Positions 50,908 to 59,706 of a stretch of DNA of 64,000 nucleotides are shown here, piece after piece (within the stretch, counting starts at the first letter, position 1; each line of letters starts with the position of its first letter). The stretch covers positions 186,001 through 250,000 of the forward strand of contig NZ_CP094656.1 in NCBI RefSeq assembly GCF_030643805.1, read 5' to 3'. Origin of the DNA: Alkalihalobacillus sp. AL-G. GTDB taxonomy: Bacteria > Bacillota > Bacilli > Bacillales > Fictibacillaceae. A model generated the notes under the pieces. It was not told the origin of the DNA. It worked only from the letters and a program-made list of their open reading frames with translations, and searched no databases. The position numbers were made by a program, and so were the translations under genes.

Positions 50908-51459
50908 ATGGAAGGGCAGTCCCACGATGACAGAATTCAATCCTTTTCGAAGGAACCATCTAAAGCTCTTGAAAAAATGATGGACTGCTACGGTTCAACC
51001 ATATTACGAACGGCTTTTTTCTACCTAGGTGACCGGCATTTAGCTGAAGATGTAAGCCAAGAGGTATTTATCCGTGCTTACCGGAACTGGGAAAAATTCC
51101 GTGGGGACAGCAGTGTTAAGACTTGGCTTATCAGAATAACTATCAACCTATGCAGGGATAAAATGAGTTTAAAGGCATCCTCAGAGAAACCGACCGATCC
51201 CTTTTTAATAGATGGAAGCTCTCAATTCAGTGTTGAAGAAGAAGTTTTAAAACGAATAAACAATACAGATATGTTAAAACATGTATTGAATTTACCTCTA
51301 CATTATCGAGAGGTCTTATACCTATTCTATTATCTCGACCTCAGTACTGCTGAAATCACGAAAGCCATCGAAACGCCAGACGGGACAGTTCGCGGCAGGC
51401 TGCATAGAGCTCGGAAACGATTAGAGGAGTGTTTGAAAAAGGAGGGATTAGACCAATGA
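50908..51459 (+). CDS. ECF-type RNA polymerase sigma factor
   Basis: Sigma-70 family, group IV, 183 residues. Region 2 holds LGDRHLAEDVSQEVFIRAYRNWEKFRG and region 4 AEITKAIETPDGTVRGRLHRARKRLEE. ATG 50908 is used, 7 nt after GGAGG; GTG 50899 overlaps the SD. Its stop overlaps the start of the next gene as ATGA, a typical sigma/anti-sigma coupling. It is different from SigW in sequence and location. I could not identify its own promoter. Confidence 0.92.
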   Translation: MEGQSHDDRIQSFSKEPSKALEKMMDCYGSTILRTAFFYLGDRHLAEDVSQEVFIRAYRNWEKFRGDSSVKTWLIRITINLCRDKMSLKASSEKPTDPFLIDGSSQFSVEEEVLKRINNTDMLKHVLNLPLHYREVLYLFYYLDLSTAEITKAIETPDGTVRGRLHRARKRLEECLKKEGLDQ

Positions 51460-52187
51460 CCGATCCGAAACAATATTTACACAAACAATTCAAGGACGAA
51501 GCGGATGACACACTATTTGAAGGTCTCGACATAAACGCTGAATTTAAGGATGAAGTACGAAAAAAGGTTAATAAGCGGAACACCAGATTTGAATGGTTAT
51601 CAAATCTTATATGGAAGAAACGAACCCTTAGTACAGTATCTGTAGCAACTTTTGCATGTATATTAGTGATGCTTACACCGATGATCCTTGATTCGCAAAA
51701 TAAAACAAATACTGGTGAGGATATCAATTTAAATGAGACGCCGATTGATAACAAGGTGGGTACATTAGCTGGAGATTCGAATACGATAACAGATCCAACC
51801 TTAATTGACTATGTGGATCTAAAAACAAAAGAGGAAGCAATCGAGTTACTTGGAGATGGTCTTATGGTGCCTGCATATCATCCTGAGTATTTTGAACTGA
51901 GCAGGATACATGCACTTGAGAACAGTGAAGGGAAAGCAACAAAGGTTATCTTCACGTATACTTCGGAAAACCAATCCTACTTGGTAATAGCAGATACTAA
52001 TACGCAGCAATTCGGATACAATAATTTTAAAAGGATTACGATAAACGGGGATGAAGGTTTCCTCAAACCAGACGATCCGAATGATTCAAGCGCTGAACTG
52101 CATTTATATACGGAAGAGTTTCATTATATGATCGGCGGTTTAATATCAAGCGATGAGGCTATAAAAATAGCAGAGTCACTAGAATAA
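51456..52187 (+). CDS. Membrane anti-sigma factor-like protein, DUF4367-like
   Basis: 243-residue protein predicted to restrain the upstream ECF sigma. The N-terminal part (residues 1-65) is cytosolic and helical, a single membrane segment follows (about 66-84, TVSVATFACILVMLTPMIL), and the external C-terminal part contains LGDGLMVPAYHPEYFEL, which fits the DUF4367 pattern. Unlike RsiW it lacks an HxxxCxxC zinc motif. ATG in the ATGA overlap with the sigma gene and 9 nt after GGAGGG. Confidence 0.8.
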   Translation: MTDPKQYLHKQFKDEADDTLFEGLDINAEFKDEVRKKVNKRNTRFEWLSNLIWKKRTLSTVSVATFACILVMLTPMILDSQNKTNTGEDINLNETPIDNKVGTLAGDSNTITDPTLIDYVDLKTKEEAIELLGDGLMVPAYHPEYFELSRIHALENSEGKATKVIFTYTSENQSYLVIADTNTQQFGYNNFKRITINGDEGFLKPDDPNDSSAELHLYTEEFHYMIGGLISSDEAIKIAESLE

Positions 52188-52218
52188 TAAAAGTTGTTAG
52201 AGAGATAGGAGGATCCCT

Positions 52219-53949
52219 TTGCGAAAAGCTGATAAAAGGCTCTTAAAGAAAATCATATATGTTGTAACTTTTAGTTCAATCGTTTTTGGTCTTATTCAGC
52301 TTTTCGGAGGAGATGATGGGAAGCTTGAAAACAAGGACAATCCTGCTCCGAGTCAGCCACCTACAATAGAGGAAAAGCCGGATCACACGGAAAATAGTGA
52401 TCCAGAGTCAATCGTTCGTGATATCCTTTCATTATCTAAAAAAGGGAAAGTGCTGCATGCCCCTTTTATGGCAGGCAGTACCGAAATTCAGGCAGTACAA
52501 GACAAATGGGGAGAACCAGATAGAACGGATGAATTTCCGAACGGATTCTACGTAAACTATCCTGATCACCACGTGACGCTCGGTTATAAAGACGATCTGA
52601 TTTTCGATATCCGGTCGTTTCATTCTGAATTGCAAACGATTCAATTAAATGAAATCAAAGAGGTTAGCGGGGAACCAGATGAGGTTCGCTATTATAAGGA
52701 TGAAACGCATGACCAAATCATTCTCGTATATCAAGTCAATTCAATGTATCAACTGAAATGGGTTTTACCTAAACCGACAGACAGTGAGCCGGATCCAAAT
52801 GTCCATCATGTCTCCGTATATACACCGTATAAAAACGATGATGATGAGCAAAAGGCGATCTCCGAAGTCATTTCAAACATGAGTTTAAATGAAAAGATCG
52901 GTCAAATGATTTTTGCCGGCATTACCGGACCGACACTAAATGCGAATACAAGATCCTTAATCAACAACGATAAAGTCGGCGGTATCATTTTTTATCCGGA
53001 AAATTTGCAAACGCCGCAACAAACCGTTCAACTGCTGAATCAGATAAAGTCCGAAAATGCGCATAATCGTTTGCCGCTTTTGTTAGGTGTGGACCAGGAA
53101 GGTGGGCGAATATCCCGATTGCCTGGGGACATCATTAAGCTTCCGACAAATAAACAGATCGGAACAATTAATAATCCCAAGTTATCATACGAAATCGGTG
53201 CCCTTTTAGGAATGGAGCTGAAAGCGTTTGGGTTTAATCTTGATTTCGCGCCTGTACTGGATGTGAACAGCAACCCGAATAACCCAGTCATTGGCGATCG
53301 ATCATTTGGGAACAACCCAGAAATCGTAAGTTCGCTTGGTATCGAGACGATGAAAGGCATTCAATCACAAAAGATCATTTCAGTCATCAAGCATTTTCCC
53401 GGGCACGGCGATACTTCTGTTGATTCACATCTGGAGCTTCCAGAAGTCGATAAAAACCTTGAGGAACTAAAAGAACTTGAGCTGATTCCATTTAAACGAG
53501 CTATCGGTGAAGGGGCAGATGTCGTGATGGCCGCCCATATATTGCTGCCGAAACTCGACGCTGAACTTCCCTCTTCCATATCGAAAAGGATTATCACCGA
53601 CATTCTAAGAAAACGATTAAACTTCAATGGGGTTATCATTACCGATGACATGACAATGGAAGCAATCACCGACAACTACGAAATCGGCCGGGCAGCTGTG
53701 GAATCCGTGAAAGCAGGCAGTGATATTGTGTTAGTCGCACACGATTATGAGAACGTTGTAGCTGCAGTCGATTCATTGAATGGTGCAGTCCAAAATGGAG
53801 AAATATCTATAGAAAGAATCAATGCAAGTGTCACGCGAATCATTCAGTTGAAACGAAAATACGATGTCGATGATGAACAAGTGGACGCAGTGAATGTGAG
53901 TAAACTTAACCAGTCGATACGAAATGTGCTCAACACTTACATAGATTAA
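52219..53949 (+). CDS. DUF4309 / GH3 beta-N-acetylhexosaminidase (NagZ-like)
   Basis: 576-residue predicted exported enzyme. An N-terminal membrane anchor (residues 11-30) is followed by a DUF4309-like domain (about 65-200, GSTEIQAVQDKWGEPDR) and a GH3 domain (about 215-560). The GH3 catalytic loop KHFPGHGDT is at residues 391-399 with DSH at 402-404; the nucleophile Asp is in TDDMT (about 476). NagZ enzymes cleave GlcNAc from muropeptides. It lacks the C-terminal domain of B. subtilis NagZ. TTG start with AGGAGG; 31 nt after the anti-sigma gene, same operon. Confidence 0.88.
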   Translation: MRKADKRLLKKIIYVVTFSSIVFGLIQLFGGDDGKLENKDNPAPSQPPTIEEKPDHTENSDPESIVRDILSLSKKGKVLHAPFMAGSTEIQAVQDKWGEPDRTDEFPNGFYVNYPDHHVTLGYKDDLIFDIRSFHSELQTIQLNEIKEVSGEPDEVRYYKDETHDQIILVYQVNSMYQLKWVLPKPTDSEPDPNVHHVSVYTPYKNDDDEQKAISEVISNMSLNEKIGQMIFAGITGPTLNANTRSLINNDKVGGIIFYPENLQTPQQTVQLLNQIKSENAHNRLPLLLGVDQEGGRISRLPGDIIKLPTNKQIGTINNPKLSYEIGALLGMELKAFGFNLDFAPVLDVNSNPNNPVIGDRSFGNNPEIVSSLGIETMKGIQSQKIISVIKHFPGHGDTSVDSHLELPEVDKNLEELKELELIPFKRAIGEGADVVMAAHILLPKLDAELPSSISKRIITDILRKRLNFNGVIITDDMTMEAITDNYEIGRAAVESVKAGSDIVLVAHDYENVVAAVDSLNGAVQNGEISIERINASVTRIIQLKRKYDVDDEQVDAVNVSKLNQSIRNVLNTYID

Positions 53950-53990
53950 GGCAATAGCGATAAAGACGAATCAAAGAGAATAAATTGTTA

Positions 53991-54018
53991 AGAATCGAAG
54001 CTTGTACTCGGTTCTTTT
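53991..54018 (+). terminator. Terminator after the NagZ-like gene
   Basis: AGAATCGA / TCGGTTCT stem with a 9-nt loop, T-rich tail. Confidence 0.7.
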
Positions 54019-54176
54019 ATTTGTAGTTTTAAAGTTGTGAAAAAAGGATTTAATTTTCGATTGCTTATATTTCCATTTGTGAGATGGGCTGTGTGTATAA
54101 TAGGGTTGTATCTTTTGCAAAAAGGAATGATCGTTCTACATTGAAAACTCAGCGTACATAATAAGGTGGTTGTTGA

Positions 54177-55085
54177 ATGAAGGTGCATTCTTGGATTCTA
54201 TTTTTTACCGTTGCGTTATTGTGGGGTATTCCGTATTTTTTCATAGAATTAGCGACTCATGAAGGAATTTCACCTGTTGGAATCGCTTTTTGGAGAGTAT
54301 TTATAGGTGCACTTACACTATTGCCTATCGTGCTGTATAAAGGAGACTTCCGTGCTTTATATAACCGATGGGGCTTTTTAGTGATTCTTGCAATCTTAGA
54401 CATTGCCGCACCATTTGTATTGATTTCTGTCGGTCAACTATCCGTGTCTTCTTCACTAGCCGGTATTCTTGTTGCATCTTGCCCGCTGTTTACAGCCATA
54501 TTCGCTATACCGTTTGATAAGTCAGAGCGTATTACGGGTGGCCGTTTTGTAGGATTGGTCGTCGGATTTATTGGAATTATTGCATTGCTAGGCTTGGACT
54601 TTCAAGGCAGCACATTAAGAGGATCATTAGCGATATTAATTGCGAGTGCATGCTATGCGTTGGCAGGGATCGTAGTGAAGCGGTACTTTTCTGGTATCCC
54701 CGCTTCTGTTACAACCGTCGGAACACTTATCATCAGCTCCATTCTTCTGGCCATACCAGCGCTTATATTTTCATCGGAATCTTCGGTATCACTTGGCGGA
54801 ATAGTTGCCGTGGTCGTTCTTGGAATTTTCTGTACCAGTTTAGCTTACATGTTTTTTTACAGCTTGATCGGTCAGGTAGGAGCAGGTAAGGCGATGGTGA
54901 TCACGTATGTCTCACCCGTTTTTTCTGTTCTGCTCGGTGTGTTGATTCTTAGTGAGCCGTTTACGATGAATATTATTACTGGGCTCGTATTGATTCTGAT
55001 CGGCTCTTGGCTAGCAACGGGCAATCTACCTTTTAAAACTAAGAGGAAAAAGGCTTTAAACCGAGATAAGAAATTAGAGATGTAA
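54177..55085 (+). CDS. EamA-family (DMT) transporter
   Basis: 302-residue integral membrane protein with about ten segments in two EamA repeats (residues 5-135 and 145-285), the hallmark of the drug/metabolite transporter superfamily. The second repeat starts SLAILIASACYALAGIVVKRY and ends with the ALLGVLILSEPF-like stretch FSVLLGVLILSEP. The tail is basic. ATG after AAGGTGG. No neighbours give a substrate; it may export metabolites or amino acids. Confidence 0.88.
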   Translation: MKVHSWILFFTVALLWGIPYFFIELATHEGISPVGIAFWRVFIGALTLLPIVLYKGDFRALYNRWGFLVILAILDIAAPFVLISVGQLSVSSSLAGILVASCPLFTAIFAIPFDKSERITGGRFVGLVVGFIGIIALLGLDFQGSTLRGSLAILIASACYALAGIVVKRYFSGIPASVTTVGTLIISSILLAIPALIFSSESSVSLGGIVAVVVLGIFCTSLAYMFFYSLIGQVGAGKAMVITYVSPVFSVLLGVLILSEPFTMNIITGLVLILIGSWLATGNLPFKTKRKKALNRDKKLEM

Positions 55086-55218
55086 ATGAAAGGGAGAACA
55101 TTTTCCTATTTTCTCTTACATTCTCTTAATGTGAACTAAAAAGTAGTTTCATATTGAATCAACACTCATCTACTAGAATTGACCGTGTAAGAAATTTTAA
55201 AAATAGGAGATGAGGAGA

Positions 55219-56043
55219 ATGAAGAAAACGGTACTAGGGATGGGGCTAGCTTTAGCAATGTTGGTTGTTCCGTTTCAACAGGTTTTAGCAGAAGAAACTA
55301 CAGGTGAAATTAGACAAGTTGATAACGTAGCCCATCGTGGAGCATCCGGATATGCACCTGAAAACACCATTGCTGCGTTTGACAAGGCAGTTGAAATGAA
55401 GGCGGATTATATCGAAATTGATGTACAAAGGAGTAAGGACGGCCAACTAGTTGTTATTCATGATACGACGGTGGACAGAACTACGAACGGAACTGGATCT
55501 GTCAAGGATTTAACCTTTGAGCAAATCAGAAGTCTTGATGCTGGCAGCTGGATGGGAGAAGAGTTTGCTGGTGAAGAGATTCCTACATTCGCAGAAGTTC
55601 TTGAGAGATATCATGGTAAGATTGGTATTTTAATAGAACTGAAAGCTCCGCAGCTTTATCCCGGTATTGAAGAGACGGTTGCTATGATGTTAAAAGAACG
55701 AAACCTAGATAAACCTCAAAATGAAAAAATTATCATCCAATCCTTTAATTTTGAATCAATGGAAAAGATTAATTCGCTTCTGCCGTATGTTCCAATCGGC
55801 GTTTTGACATCATCAAGCGCTGATACCACCGATCAAGCATTAAAAGAGTTTGCTTCGTATGCCGAATACTTTAACCCAAGCTACAGAATTGTTACAGAAG
55901 AATTAGTCGATAAAGTTCACTCCCTAGATATGGGAATCTCCTCATGGACAGTACGCAGTCAAGAAACGGCTGATTTTCTTTTGGATATGAACGTCGACGC
56001 CATCATTACCGATTATCCTGATTATGTAGATCCACGAAACTAA
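55219..56043 (+). CDS. Glycerophosphodiester phosphodiesterase
   Basis: Secreted GDPD hydrolysing glycerophosphodiesters to glycerol-3-phosphate and an alcohol. The signal peptide (KKTVLGMGLALAMLVVPFQQVLA) is followed by the GDPD domain: HRGASGYAPENT, EIDVQRSKDGQLVVIHD, ELKAPQLYPG and DAIITDYPD. 274 residues from ATG 55219, which is 9 nt after AGGAG; ATG 55210 overlaps the SD. It stands alone before a terminator. In Bacillus such enzymes recover phosphate or teichoic-acid glycerol. Confidence 0.92.
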   Translation: MKKTVLGMGLALAMLVVPFQQVLAEETTGEIRQVDNVAHRGASGYAPENTIAAFDKAVEMKADYIEIDVQRSKDGQLVVIHDTTVDRTTNGTGSVKDLTFEQIRSLDAGSWMGEEFAGEEIPTFAEVLERYHGKIGILIELKAPQLYPGIEETVAMMLKERNLDKPQNEKIIIQSFNFESMEKINSLLPYVPIGVLTSSSADTTDQALKEFASYAEYFNPSYRIVTEELVDKVHSLDMGISSWTVRSQETADFLLDMNVDAIITDYPDYVDPRN

Positions 56044-56063
56044 ATCATGTAGGTTACTGAATG

Positions 56064-56096
56064 AAAACCAGGCTTAGCAATTTGGCCTGGTTTTTT
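56064..56096 (+). terminator. Terminator after the GDPD gene
   Basis: AAAACCAGGC / GCCTGGTTTT stem, T tail. Confidence 0.88.
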
Positions 56097-56136
56097 ATGC
56101 ATTTTGCACTGGATTACAACGTTTGTTCGGGTCTAT

Positions 56137-56201
56137 TTTACTATGTGTGGCCGAATTATTACGCTCCGCGGCCGAAATAATTCAATTTGTGGCCGAAAAA
56201 A
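56137..56201. repeat. 21-nt phased GTGGYCGA repeat, locus 3 (three units)
   Basis: Three units with the G(T/C)GG cores at 56147, 56168 and 56189, led by TTTTACTATG. Same consensus as loci 1 and 2, here GTGGCCGAATTATT and relatives. Confidence 0.75.
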
Positions 56202-56340
56202 CGATTCCCTGACTGACTTAACGTCTCTAAATGGGGTTCATACTATTAACTTAGCAAAATCGTACCTCACCTCGCGTAAAAAGTAAGATTGTCCACTGAG
56301 ATTTCAGTTCAGGGATTATACTTTACATAAAAAACAAACA

Positions 56341-56355
56341 TGATAATAATTATCA
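56341..56355. promoter_or_regulatory. Fur box 1 before CDF gene
   Basis: Perfect 7-1-7 inverted repeat TGATAATAATTATCA. Confidence 0.75.
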
Positions 56356-56377
56356 TTAAAAGTTTTCAAAACCCTGT

Positions 56378-56396
56378 TAGTAATAATTATCATTAT
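56378..56396. promoter_or_regulatory. Overlapping Fur-like boxes 2
   Basis: TAGTAATAATTATCA and an overlapping TAATTATCATTATCA, each two mismatches from the 7-1-7 consensus. Confidence 0.6.
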
Positions 56397-56425
56397 CAAT
56401 TAGTAGAAAACATTCTCATTTAAAT

Positions 56426-56454
56426 TTGACACACTTCGGTTATTTTGTTATAAA
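56426..56454 (+). promoter_or_regulatory. Promoter of CDF gene
   Basis: TTGACA at 56426-56431, 17-nt spacer, TATAAA at 56449-56454. Confidence 0.75.
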
Positions 56455-56461
56455 TATTATA

Positions 56462-56476
56462 TGATAATTATTATAA
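56462..56476. promoter_or_regulatory. Fur/PerR-like box 3 over the start site
   Basis: TGATAATTATTATAA, one mismatch to the Fur consensus and one to the PerR consensus TTATAATNATTATAA, 7 nt after the -10 box, where binding would repress. Confidence 0.65.
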
Positions 56477-56494
56477 AATAGGGGAGTGGATGAT

Positions 56495-57430
56495 GTGCAA
56501 AAATACGATTATCATCACCTCAATCATAAAAAAGAGCAGCAAAAATCCAAGAAAACGTTATGGGTTACGTTATTGCTTACATTGTTTTTTACCATTGTCG
56601 AGCTTGTAGGTGGTTTATTATCCAATTCTCTTGCGCTTTTATCCGATTCAGGACACATGATTTCAGATGTCGTCGCTTTAGGTTTAAGCATGGTTGCGAT
56701 CTATATGGCAACACGGAACCCAGATAAAAGGTATACGTTTGGACGCCTTCGTTTTGAAATCATCGCCTCCTTTCTTAATGGGCTTGCACTCGCCGTGATT
56801 GCGATCGGGATTTTTATTGAAGGGATCAGGCGTATGATCCACCCGCAGGACGTCAATCTGCAATTGATGTTGATCATTGCGACCATTGGGTTGATCGTGA
56901 ATGTGGTTTTAACCTATATATTGAGCAGGAGCATAAAAGAGGAAGAGAACCTGAATATTAAAAGTGCACTCTGGCATTTTATCGGCGATTTACTTAGCTC
57001 AATTGGAATCATTGTTTCGGGTATCCTCATTTACGTTACGGGATTTTACTTTTTCGATCCAATGATCAGCATCGTTATTGGCGTAATCATTTTCGTTGGT
57101 GGGTCAAGGATTATTCGAGAGTCGTACCTCATTTTAATGGAATCGGTACCAGACAAGTTCGATCTTGATCTTATCCGAGAGGACATCGGTATGGTGAATG
57201 GAGTGGAGGACGTCCATGAAATGCATTTGTGGACCATTTCAACCGATCACTTTTCGTTGACCGCTCACGTTTTTATCTGTGAAGGCATTCAGTCATTCGA
57301 TGTCGTTTTAGCCATTGATGAGATGTTAAAAGAGAAGTATGGCATCGAGCATTCGACGATTCAGACCGAGCATCCAGCGATTCACGATCATGGTGAGTAC
57401 GGAGAGCAATTTATGCTGCAGAAGGTGTGA
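56495..57430 (+). CDS. Cation diffusion facilitator (CzcD-like metal exporter)
   Basis: Six-TM CDF transporter of about 311 residues that exports divalent metal in exchange for protons. The metal-site motifs are of the Zn type: SDSGHMISDVVALG (H and D in TM2) and WHFIGDLLSS (H and D in TM5); the C-terminal cytosolic domain has EMHLWTISTDHFSLTAHV. A His-rich start (YDYHHLNHKK) may help metal sensing. GTG 56495 is 8 nt after GGGGAG; GTG 56486 overlaps the SD. Fur/PerR-like boxes lie upstream and over the promoter. Confidence 0.9.
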   Translation: MQKYDYHHLNHKKEQQKSKKTLWVTLLLTLFFTIVELVGGLLSNSLALLSDSGHMISDVVALGLSMVAIYMATRNPDKRYTFGRLRFEIIASFLNGLALAVIAIGIFIEGIRRMIHPQDVNLQLMLIIATIGLIVNVVLTYILSRSIKEEENLNIKSALWHFIGDLLSSIGIIVSGILIYVTGFYFFDPMISIVIGVIIFVGGSRIIRESYLILMESVPDKFDLDLIREDIGMVNGVEDVHEMHLWTISTDHFSLTAHVFICEGIQSFDVVLAIDEMLKEKYGIEHSTIQTEHPAIHDHGEYGEQFMLQKV

Positions 57431-57656
57431 CGATTATTTCTGGTCGTGTTGGAAGCAAGAAGTATGTACACCTATGTTTTGGTAATCTCATTTGGCTGTC
57501 GAATACGTATCGATTCAAGCAACCGATAAAAAGGGATTTCCCTGCTTGTTCCGGGTGATATTACTAGTTTCAGGTAATATCTCCCTTCTTTTTTCCACCC
57601 AATTCGTCTCTAGGTCGTCTGTATATATAAAGGGGTTTCGGGGTGGTGTTTTTTTG

Positions 57657-58559
57657 GTGAAAACAGTCATAAGTAGTTTCGTTCGATTTATTGCTGTCAT
57701 AATCGGGATTGTATTGATTTCAGCATTTCTCGGGATGACGATGTATGGGCTTGATTTCAGCTTTTCGAATTATTTTCATTATGTGAAAAATACGGTTGTA
57801 TCTCTCACGCATCCCCAAGATATGATGGTTTACAAGGATATCTATCTTTACAAATTCGGCCAAGAGTTTTACAACTGGACGGATCAACAGTATAGGGTGT
57901 TCCCGGTCTTTTGGGAGTATTACATATATTCCATGAAGATATTTCTGACCGCTCTAATGGTATCAATTCTTGGAGGGGTTCTTCTCACGTATATAACATC
58001 CTTCTTTTCAAAGCGAGCTGTTCGTAAAATTTCAAATGTACTTTCCTTATTGGAAGCCTTACCCGATATTTTCGTGATTTTTGTCGTCCAAATTTTCATC
58101 ATCTGGTTTTTCAAAAAGACAGAAATTCTCTTGTTTCCGATCGCAGGCGGGTTTGAACAGGTTTATTTCGTTCCGATTCTTGTGTTAGCCCTTTTACCGA
58201 CGCTTTTCTTTTTCAAAGTGTCGCTGTTCATGACAATTGAAGAGTGCGAGCAGACGTATGTCGATTTCGCGACGAGTAAAGGATTGGCGCAGAACTCTAT
58301 ATTCCTCAGGCATATTTTCCGTAATGCCATCATCGGTGTCACGAGCCACTCTAAAGCAATCATTTGGATTATGCTGTCCAATTTGATCATTTTAGAAAGG
58401 CTGTTCAACATAAGCGGGCTGACGAAATACATACTGAACTACAATCAAACGGACGTCATTGCATTAAGTCTGATTCTTTTTTATATCCCAGTCTGCCTAA
58501 TTCTTTTGGTGAGTAAGATCATCATCCATCGTACCACTGGAAAAGAGGTGGTGATCTGA
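57657..58559 (+). CDS. ABC transporter permease, OppB/DppB-like
   Basis: 301-residue permease with about six membrane segments. The segment starting EECEQTYVDFATSKGLAQNS (near residue 200) followed by FRNAIIGV and IILERLFNISGLTKYI is the cytoplasmic-loop signature of oligopeptide-type permeases. GTG 57657 is used; the frame to 57492 has no SD and its extension is not membrane-like. It overlaps the next gene's start. No ATPase or binding-protein gene is near, so it may share components encoded elsewhere. Confidence 0.85.
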   Translation: MKTVISSFVRFIAVIIGIVLISAFLGMTMYGLDFSFSNYFHYVKNTVVSLTHPQDMMVYKDIYLYKFGQEFYNWTDQQYRVFPVFWEYYIYSMKIFLTALMVSILGGVLLTYITSFFSKRAVRKISNVLSLLEALPDIFVIFVVQIFIIWFFKKTEILLFPIAGGFEQVYFVPILVLALLPTLFFFKVSLFMTIEECEQTYVDFATSKGLAQNSIFLRHIFRNAIIGVTSHSKAIIWIMLSNLIILERLFNISGLTKYILNYNQTDVIALSLILFYIPVCLILLVSKIIIHRTTGKEVVI

Positions 58560-59605
58560 TGTTCGTATTGCGTTTATTACGGAATCCGATGTTCATGGTC
58601 AGTTCTCTGTTCACCCTAGGGATCTTGTTTTCAAGCATTGGTTATTACTTTATTAAAAATGATGTGACTCCAGTTGTGGGGTTGCTTTATGATGAGAATG
58701 GCGAACTGCTTAAACACCCATACAGCCCGATGGATTATCCGCCATTCGGCACAGACCATTTCGGTCGCCCGTTACTGAACCTGATTTTGATCGGATCAAA
58801 ATACACCCTCGGGATAGCATTTGTCGTGGCTTTCTTACGGTTGTGCATGTCAGCTGTTATCGGTGTATTTTTAGGAATGTTCGTACCGAAATGGAAAAAA
58901 TGGATTGCATCCGTCGTGGACGCATCGAATTACTTTCCAGCAACACTGCTCGGTTACTTCATACTAGTTTGGGTAATGATTTATTCCAAGCGCTTTGGAA
59001 ATGTCTATACCTATTCCCTTTTGGAACACTATGCTTTGTTCGTCACCGTGTTTACGTTGATCGCCATTCCTACGATTTCGGTTCTTGTCATGAATGAAAC
59101 GGACCGAATCATGAAAAAAGAATTCATTGAAGGCGTCAAAGTGCTAGGGGCAGGAAAGAGACAAATCATAAGGAAGCATTTGATGCCGTACCTAGTACCA
59201 CAGTTTTGCATGATTTTCCTGCGTGAATTGGTTCAAGTCCTATTGCTTCTTGCACACCTCGGATTATTGATGATATTTGTTGGAGGCTACGCTTATCAAA
59301 AAGATATGTATAATGTTACACGAGAGTTTTCAATTTCCAATGAGTGGTCTGGACTGCTCGGGTTATGGTGGGAATTCATCTGGGCAGGATCCCCATGGAT
59401 TACGGCTGTTCCTGTCCTCTTCTTCACAGTAACCATTCTATCTGTAAAAATGGCTTTAATAGGCTTTGAAAAGGAGTACAACAATGCAGAGTTTATGCCA
59501 AGAGTGAAACGAAAACCACTTGAACGGACGAACAAGATCCCCACCAAAGCTGACTTCCAGTCGGATTCCGTTGATTTTAATAAAAAGCATAGCGTGAATG
59601 AATGA
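58559..59605 (+). CDS. ABC transporter permease, OppC/DppC-like
   Basis: 348-residue permease, partner of the upstream gene. The N-terminal segment and the periplasmic stretch YPPFGTDHFGRPLLNLILIGSKYTLGIAF are typical of OppC/DppC. The coupling loop is EGVKVLGAGKRQIIRKHLMP. ATG at 58559 overlaps the upstream stop, showing coupling. A hydrophilic C-terminal tail of about 30 residues follows the last segment. The pair stands alone between the CDF gene and ppaC. Confidence 0.87.
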   Translation: MFVLRLLRNPMFMVSSLFTLGILFSSIGYYFIKNDVTPVVGLLYDENGELLKHPYSPMDYPPFGTDHFGRPLLNLILIGSKYTLGIAFVVAFLRLCMSAVIGVFLGMFVPKWKKWIASVVDASNYFPATLLGYFILVWVMIYSKRFGNVYTYSLLEHYALFVTVFTLIAIPTISVLVMNETDRIMKKEFIEGVKVLGAGKRQIIRKHLMPYLVPQFCMIFLRELVQVLLLLAHLGLLMIFVGGYAYQKDMYNVTREFSISNEWSGLLGLWWEFIWAGSPWITAVPVLFFTVTILSVKMALIGFEKEYNNAEFMPRVKRKPLERTNKIPTKADFQSDSVDFNKKHSVNE

Positions 59606-59706
59606 GAAAGAGGTAATTTGGGTTGCAATTCTATTTTGAACCTGAAAATCCACCGTAAAATAGTGTATAATTTGGTGGAAGAATATTTTCATAGGAGGTA
59701 CTTATT

